This document shows, one piece after another, positions 57,461 to 64,000 of a stretch of 64,000 nt of DNA. Below the pieces are notes generated by a model, which saw only the letters and a program-made list of their open reading frames with translations, was not told where the DNA came from and did no database searches. The translations under genes were made by a program, and so were the position numbers. The stretch comes from Eutreptiella sp. 'Long Island Sound 2002' (taxonomy: Eukaryota; Euglenozoa; Euglenophyceae; Eutreptiales; Eutreptiaceae), in contig OZ038384.1 in NCBI GenBank assembly GCA_964036045.1, forward strand, positions 31,911,771 to 31,975,770, given 5' to 3'. Numbering within the stretch: the stretch's first letter is position 1; each line of letters opens with the position of its first letter.

Positions 57461-60269
57461 GAATTGGCTTCTCGCAGCCCCTTCCGGCTGCGATCCGCCA
57501 GGACTTTGTCCACCACGTTGCTGGGCTTTGAGTTCCTCCAACGTCCTCAACATGTCCTCAGCAACCTCCTCGATCGACCTCACTCGTCGCTCTTGGCCAG
57601 GTCCACCACCATAGCCTCTTCCTCCGCCTTTCCCTTGGGCTTTGCCTTGGCCTTTTCCCCCGTCTCCGCCCTTCGCCTTCCAATCGTCAATCCGCTGCTC
57701 CTTGGGCTTCTTCTCGGGGTGGGCGGCGAAGTAGGCCTTCTTGTCCGCCTCATATACCTTGCACTGACGGTGGTCATGTGCATGGTTGTTTCCCTTGCCA
57801 TAACAGACCCAGCACCCGTCGTGCTGAGACCTGTACTCCCGGAACGAGAGCGGTGGGTTCCCGATCCTCCTTGGGTCATTGCCCTTCTTGGGTCCCACCC
57901 GGCTCCATCTGGACCGATCCTGCCCATGGTCCCTCACGTTGTGCGCCACAAACGCGAAGAAGTGGGCCTCCTCGTGATCTTCCCGGGACCAGGTCCAGTG
58001 GTCTTGGCCACTTCCACTACCATTGTCCGCGCAGTTGGCCGTGTCCTCTTGGATCTCCCGATGATGGCGGTCTTCTTGGTGGCCTCGTTGTCCATGACCA
58101 CGTTGATCCTGCACGTGGGCCTCGCTCTTCGCATTGAGCTTCAACTCCACCGTGATGTACTTCACGATCTCGTCCAGGCTCATGCGGGCGAAGATGACCT
58201 GCATCCTACGTGGCTCCCCGCGCCTCCACTGCACGTCGTTGAGGCGCAGCAACCTTTGCCCCATGGTGTCTCCAAATACCTCCACGTACACGGCGTTCTT
58301 AACCCCCAACATCCGGTTGGGCTCGCCCACGTTCCTCCTGAAAAACTCCATGATACCCGCATGGGTATCCTCTGGCGCCATGATCCTCACCGCCACGCGC
58401 TTCTTCGCTCTCTTCTTTTCGTCGTCCTCCACTCTCCTCTTCCAGTGCCCGGGGAGGACGTCGTTCAACAGGTGACGGATCTCGCTGGACTCGTTCCAGT
58501 CCTCAACCAGCTTGAGGCTCCGTCGGTACTTCCGCAGGTACCGGTTCCACTCCCGGACCCGCAACTCACCGCGGTCCAGCTGCAGCGGGATGGACCACAA
58601 GTCCTCCAGCTTCTGGTTCGGAGCGTCCACCCGCTCCTCATCCTCCAACCACTGGAGGCAGGCCTGCTCCGTACGGATCAGTCCTTCCCGGATCTGATCC
58701 CGCAGCTCCTCCTTCAGGTCCTGCGCCAGCCCGTGTGGGAATGTCCGGCATACCCACTTGTCCCGCGGCGCTCCCCGCATCTCACCGACGACCTCCTCGG
58801 CAAAGTCCTCCAAATCCAGGATGAAGTCATCCAGGTTGGAGGGGTTGCCATCGTAGTAGGGGATTTGGATTCCCCTGAGGTCGTCAATCCTGACCGGCGT
58901 CTCCGACGTCCCCAGCCACCACTCCACCGAGACGGATACCACCTGTGGCCGGGGGGTGTGAGTACACTCCCCGTACATCCCTCTCCTCCATGGAGTGCGG
59001 TCCAATTGGGCCTGAACCCATGGGGTTTGGAATGCGGGAAGGACTTGCTCCACCGGCCGTCCATATCCCCCTATTGGGGTCCTTCGCCCACAGGTTACCG
59101 CCTGGATGACCTCGACCATGTCCGTCGGCGCTTCCCATGGTTCGCCCCTGCATGGTCTGGCTCTGGATCTCCTCTTCGGCATAAACTGCATGGGCAGTCG
59201 TAGTGATCGGTAGATCCTGGGCAGCATAGGACATCTGTACCGTCAGGCTCCTCGGGTCCGTGGTTACGTGCCCTTCCCGCATGGACCCAGCCGGTGCCGT
59301 GTGTTCCTCGAGCATTGTGGATTCGCTGAACATGGGAACAAACGGCAGCGCACCCGGGTCAACACGCGGAGGCGCGTAGGGTGCATCTGCAGGGCCGCCC
59401 ATGGGTTTATCCATGGCGCTCCTGAGGGTCTGAAGCCGCTCCACCAGTTCTGCCGCTGCCGGCTTTGCCGGGAGCTCTGGACCCGAGGTGAGGGGCTGTT
59501 GCTCCTCTAGCCTTTTCAGGCGTCCCGACATGTCCTCCACTAAGTGGAGGGGGCTGTCCACCACTTGCTGCTGCTTCTGCAGGGCCAGCTCCAGATTCTC
59601 CCGGTACCGGGCCTCATCCGCTCGCAGCTCCGCCATGTCTCTCTCCGCTGCCGACTGGTCATCCAGGATCCCCGCGACGTCCTCCTCTAGACCGTCCTTC
59701 GCGTTGTCCAGGCTGTCAAGGCGATGGACAATGGCGTCCATCCCCATCTTTGGGTACTTGCCCATTGGAAAGGACACGTGCTCGCAGTGGCACTCAGCGT
59801 GCCTTCCACCTGATCCGGCGCATCCCGCGGTTCCCGGCGCCTCGGAATCCTCCGCCATGGGTGTGTCGCCCATGCTATCCCGCGTTGGCTCCGTGTGCCG
59901 GGCCACAGGTGCCCTTCTGGCTCTGGCGGGCCTCTCCAACGCCTCGGCGTCATGCCCCAGGTTGGGTTCTTGGGCCGTGTTTGCCCTTGTGGGCGGTCTG
60001 GCCGTCTCCTCCGACTCCAAAGGTTGCTCATAGGCTGTCCCATAGCCCTCGAAGTGCCCCTCGGAGTCCCACAGCCTGACCGGGCTAGGGTCCGTCTCCA
60101 TAGCCCCGGCGTCCCCTGCCGCGGGCTTGGGTGACCCGCGCTTCCGGTAGCGCCGGGCCCGTCCTCCACTGCTGCCTGAATGGCGGGTCTCCTCAGAGTC
60201 CTCCGCGGCGGAGCGGAAGATGCATGCCTTTCGGCAGCGACGCTCACACATGGAGACCAGGTCCTCCAT
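57458..60269 (-). pseudogene. Chromovirus-1 gag
   Basis: First ATG after the primer site at 60269; the same frame is open upstream through the PBS into the LTR (ATG 60575). The N-terminal half is acidic, with a predicted coiled coil (59.55-59.75 kb). A frameshift lies in the overlap 58884-59227. The C-terminal half has the capsid-like part with IPYYDGNPSNLDDF (near 58860), many Trp/Arg-rich helices, DPRRIGNPPLSF (near 57870) and a CCHC-like knuckle (CWVC...HDHRQC, near 57760-57820), ending Gly/Gln-rich at the UAG. Homologous to chromovirus-2 gag. Confidence 0.85.
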
Positions 60270-60477
60270 GTCAAGTCCTCCTCTTCCCGAACGTCGTACT
60301 TCTCTTCGGGCTTCAACTTCCGGAGTTCGCCATACTCCTGAGCCTCTCGGCTCTTCTATGGCTCCAATCTTCGGCGTGGTCTCCACCGAGTCCACAATAC
60401 GCACCCGGGGCGTACTTGGGCAGGGCTCATAAGGGCCCAAGTCCCCGGGTCGGCGGTAGGTAGGGGCAGCAGGTACG

Positions 60478-60489
60478 CCTCTGCTACCA
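60478..60489 (-). promoter_or_regulatory. Primer binding site, initiator tRNA-Met
   Basis: Minus-strand TGGTAGCAGAGG immediately follows the 5' LTR and is complementary to the 3' end of eukaryotic initiator tRNA-Met. It primes minus-strand DNA synthesis. Confidence 0.88.
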
Positions 60490-62845
60490 TAAAGAAGGTC
60501 CCTACCAGGACCGGGCCCTGTCGTGCCCCTTCCGCCTGTCACCCCTGCTGACTTGCTCCTGATCAACGATTGCATCCCTCAAATCCAGAGTCCAAAATCC
60601 AAAAATATAGAAAATAAAATCCTCCTTCAACCCTGAACAGCAACCAGATCCCAAAAATACAGCAATAACCCAATCCACAATCCAATCCACTCTGCGGGCT
60701 TCCGTTCAGCACACCGGTCGTCCCACGGTGGCGGGCATGTACAAGAATTGCACCAAAGAGGAAAGCCCTGAAATTGACACATGAACACAAATATAGCAAA
60801 GTTGGGGAAAGATGGAAACATGCACAATCACAGCCATAGACCCCTTATTCCCTGGACTCAAGACCTTCCCTTGACTCGCCAACATGATGCCCTGAACCCA
60901 GTCAAATAAGATGGCTAAATGCCATGTGTCAAAAGTCACTACACAAACCCCAAAAATGTGTTCACTCCCAAGCCTCTAAATCCTAGCCAAATAGGGGAGG
61001 TGGCGTGTCATGGCCTAGAGTAGCACTCAGGACCGTGCCCTACCCTGACATAACCTTGGTTGGACTGGGAGTTGAATGGGCCTGGAGATATGCCCCATGA
61101 GTTTGAACTCACAACATGCCAAAAACTGCCAATTCACACCTCATTGGCCATATATCAAATATATGCTCAAAACTGAAGTTACCACTTATCCGAAGGCTCA
61201 AAGCCTGCATGGAATCGAAGTCTAGTATTCATGGAGGATAGAGACCAAAGGTCAATGCCCATGTACATCCCCACTTTACCCTCAAAACCGCTTCGGATAT
61301 GGGCGCCACGCACCACCCAAGTCAGCCCATGATCTTGAGACCAATTCTTGTTAGCCTTCGTGCGCCAAGCCAAATGGAGTACGCGATCCGGCATATGGTG
61401 GTGTTCAACTCCAAAGGATATGCCAACATATGAACAACATACCATGGTTCGACTCTCCATAGGCTTCTTGCTGTTTGCCGACCAGGTAAGTACACAAAAC
61501 GCAAAAATGAGCAAAAATTGAGGTCAAAAACATGAAAATATGTCCAAATACAAAGTTGTCATGATAGTATATCTCTATGCTCACCGGTGATATCCGAGCA
61601 TGGTTCAATATACAAATGATTGGAACCATTTGCGAACATTTCCCCCACTTGGATCCCCAATCGGGCGCATGGAGATACCTTCGCCACTCATATCTACATG
61701 CCCCATGAAAATGAGAGTGCACTCATGGATCTCTTTGCCAAGCATACCATGAGCAATACATACGCGGTAGACTTGGTCTAGCGCTTTGAATTCCACAATT
61801 GGGACATGGGCAAGGCCCTTGTCACGTGTGGCTCCCCATCTCTTCGGCCACACGAAGATATATAACATGGGTGTGAGCATATCAAGACATATACTACCCA
61901 TATCACACATAGCCCTTAAAATTGGCTCCCACCATGGTATGCTATCCCCCTCCATGGTCATAACTTTGGGTTGAATGGACGTGGGAACCTAATCAAAGAT
62001 GCTATGCCACCGCAGGACTCATGCGCTACACTCGAAAGTCATAATATCAAGTCCGGACACATGGTCAACAAGTTATAAACAAGTTTCTACCATGTTGACC
62101 ATGATCCTATGATACAACGAGTGTGTGTGATGACCCAAGGTGTTGGACCCTACTAAAAACAAGTTGAGGCTGAGGCGATTGCAACGCAACCTTCCTTATT
62201 CTCTTTCCTCACACTCACGCGTAGATATGGCCCTTCAAAGTGGTCCCAGGTATCACTTTTGTTTCACTTATATCTTCAAGTCAAATGGGTGGCGGATGTA
62301 AGGGAAACCTGATTCGGGCATAGGTAAAAGAGTATGACCACTCGAAGAAGACCAAATCAAGTGCGGCGATGTCGAAGTCGAAAATCGGATTTCGACATCG
62401 CGAAAAATTCAGATTAAAATTTCGAGTGCATATTGAGAAAATTGCGGAAGCAACGAACACTTTACTGATGAAATCTGACCCTTCATCGGGGTTTCCGCCA
62501 AAGTATCTGGAAATAACAGTTAACCAATCGGTTACCGCAAAATCGCGAGCCAACTGACAGTCGCCGATACATCGACCATCAGAACGAAAGGCTGAAAAAT
62601 TATGGAAACATTATGACAATGAAACCCTGTTGATTCCTGATATTCTGATATATAAATCTCAGCTGGCGACGCCTCGGTACTGAATATGGCCGCTCATAGC
62701 CGGAATGGCCAAACCTATCACAGTATCACATCGGGTTAGGTCAGGTGGATGGGAGGGTATGATATCAGCCAATGGCGGCTTGCCGGCACATAGATACACA
62801 CCCCAAGTGACCCAAAGATGGCCACGGGGGTCCGAACCGGCTTCA
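60490..62845 (-). repeat. 5' LTR of chromovirus-1
   Basis: 2356 bp, collinear with 49644-52000. Should contain promoter and start site for the genomic RNA on the minus strand; I cannot place them with confidence. The gag frame is open from an ATG inside it (60575). Confidence 0.88.
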
Positions 62846-62849
62846 GGGG
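62846..62849 (+). repeat. Target-site duplication GGGG, right
   Basis: Partner of 49640-49643. Confidence 0.6.
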
Positions 62850-63013
62850 ACGACGGGGGAGTCCCCCCGAAGGGGTGTCTGGGGAGGCCGCCCAGGTCGG
62901 CCTACAGGGTGGAAGACAGGGCGGAGGCCCTGAGGCGCGTGAGGGCGCGCGAGATACAAACATGGCGCGGAGACGACCAGCGGCGAGCACACGGAGCAAG
63001 AGAACAACACTAA
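62850..63013 (+). pseudogene. Open frame interrupted by chromovirus-1, right part
   Basis: Continues the frame of 49301-49643 after removal of the element and one TSD copy, and ends at TAA 63011-63013. It is rich in Arg and Asp/Glu (RRVRAREIQ). No known family. Confidence 0.5.
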
Positions 63014-63379
63014 GAGGGCGGGCAGGAGACAGAGGGGAGGGGAGGGTAGAGAGGAGAGAGAGCGGATACATGTACAGCAACGCGGGCTAAATGACTGGGT
63101 CGCCCGGCATGGCCGGGGACCGCCAAGGGCAACGCCACAGGATGGCGGAGGGACTGGACATGAGCACCGAACAGAACCCAGGCAGATGGCGATGCAGTGT
63201 TGTTGTGCGTGCATGCAGGGAGGAGGGAACCAAGCGGAAAAAAGCACAAAAAAAAAAGGAAACAAACGCGGACAACACCCCGCAGCATCACAAGGAGGCG
63301 GGACAGAAAAGGACGAGTGGCTAGGGCCACGCGACGGCCCCAGGTGACAAGGACAGCTAGGGAGACGGCACAGGAGAGA
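63014..63379. other. No gene seen
   Basis: Purine-rich on the plus strand, with an A-rich stretch near 63240-63260. No repeat or coding motif recognised. Confidence 0.4.
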
Positions 63380-64000
63380 GGGGCGGGGGTGGGAGGGGAG
63401 CGACCCGTGCTAGGTGCACAAAACGGTCCCCGGATGGATGAGGATCCAGTGGGCCCGCGCCACAGGGTTGCTGGCGGCCCGGTGGGGTATAAACACGGGA
63501 AGAGGGATGGGATGGGGCCGCACGACAACCCAGGGGAATAGGCCGGGGCCGCGGCACGGGGAAAGGGGGCAGGAAGGGGGCGACCCGTGCTAGGCGCACG
63601 AAACGGTCCCCGGATGGATGAGGATCCAGTGGGCCCGCGCCACGAGGTTGCTGGCGGCCCGGTGGGGTATAAACATGGGATGAGGGATGGGATGGGGCCG
63701 CAAGACAGCCCAGGGGATTAGGCCAGGGCCGCGGCACAGGGGAAAGGGACGGGGGCGGGAAGGGAGCGACCCGTGCTAGGCGCACGAAACGGCCCCCGGA
63801 TGGAAGAGGCCCCAGTGGGCTAACGCCACAGGGTAGCAGGCAACCCGGTGGGGTATAAACACGGGATGCAGGGACAAGGAGACGGGGCGGGGAAGGGCGT
63901 GCGGCTAGGGCCGCACAACGGCCCGAAGGGGTAGGGAGTCCACCGGACGCTGGGAACGGGCCCCTGCCGGGATGAGGCAAAGGGTAATGGGACATGGCAA
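63380..64000 (+). repeat. Tandem array of about 180-186-bp units with TATA-like boxes
   Basis: GCGACCCGTGCTAGG recurs near 63400, 63580 and 63766, and a fourth degenerate unit begins near 63880. Each of the three full units has GGTGGGGTATAAACA near its middle (63482, 63662, 63847). The array runs out of the window. Promoter-bearing 5' monomers of retroelements look like this, but no downstream gene is visible. Confidence 0.75.

Larger units (their letters stand above)
49644..62845 (-). mobile_element. Chromovirus-1, full-length Ty3/gypsy element
   Basis: 13.2 kb, with two LTRs of 2356-2357 bp, a PBS, a polypurine tract, gag, protease, RT, RNase H, integrase and chromodomain in canonical order on the minus strand. 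LTRs differ at a few percent of positions where compared. Coding frames carry a gag frameshift, UAG at 57458 and 57215, UGA at 55946 and 53886, and frameshifts near 55.8 and 52.86 kb, so this copy is dead unless the UAG at 57458 is read through and the rest were intact. Confidence 0.92.

Overview
This is nuclear DNA of a repeat-rich eukaryote. I see no host gene that I can call complete. Almost every long open frame belongs to a retrotransposon: Ty3/gypsy chromoviruses, which carry an integrase plus chromodomain and in one case an initiator-tRNA-Met primer site, and large LINE-like non-LTR elements with APE endonuclease, reverse transcriptase and RNase H. The mix would fit a large-genome alga of the green lineage, but the sequence alone does not fix the taxon.

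Layout. 1-2031 is a repeat related to chromovirus LTRs; a second copy lies at 23054-25084, and the two differ by an exact inversion of 1058 bp. 2629-13193 is LINE-A (minus strand), truncated at its 5' end inside pol and flanked by 419-bp direct repeats. 14362-20895 is chromovirus-2 (minus), with gag, integrase and chromodomain but an in-frame loss of protease and reverse transcriptase. 24892-29562 is nested LTR debris with a compact LTR element (27138-29460) inside. 29562-34700 is mostly tandem repeats, including a minisatellite whose monomer holds three hairpins, and a RING-finger-like scrap. 34706-45229 is LINE-B (plus): ORF1 starts with three OTU-protease-like modules, ORF2 is endonuclease-RT-RNase H. 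45300-49643 holds more minisatellite and a gag-like ORF related to one in LINE-A. 49644-62845 is chromovirus-1 (minus), complete with 2.36-kb LTRs, GGGG target duplication, PBS and polypurine tract but with damaged reading frames. It sits inside an open frame that resumes at 62850. 63380-64000 is a tandem array with a TATA-like box in each unit.

How the parts relate. Chromovirus-1 has what chromovirus-2 lacks (protease, RT), and both join gag to pol across a UAG followed by the same codons (Arg-Ser-Pro), so programmed readthrough is likely in this lineage. LINE-A and the LINE-B locus both carry a related Gly/Gln-rich, basic ORF downstream of the RNase H end of pol, which is not the usual LINE gene order. 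All of these elements carry stops or frameshifts; coordinates of broken genes are those of the visible open frames.
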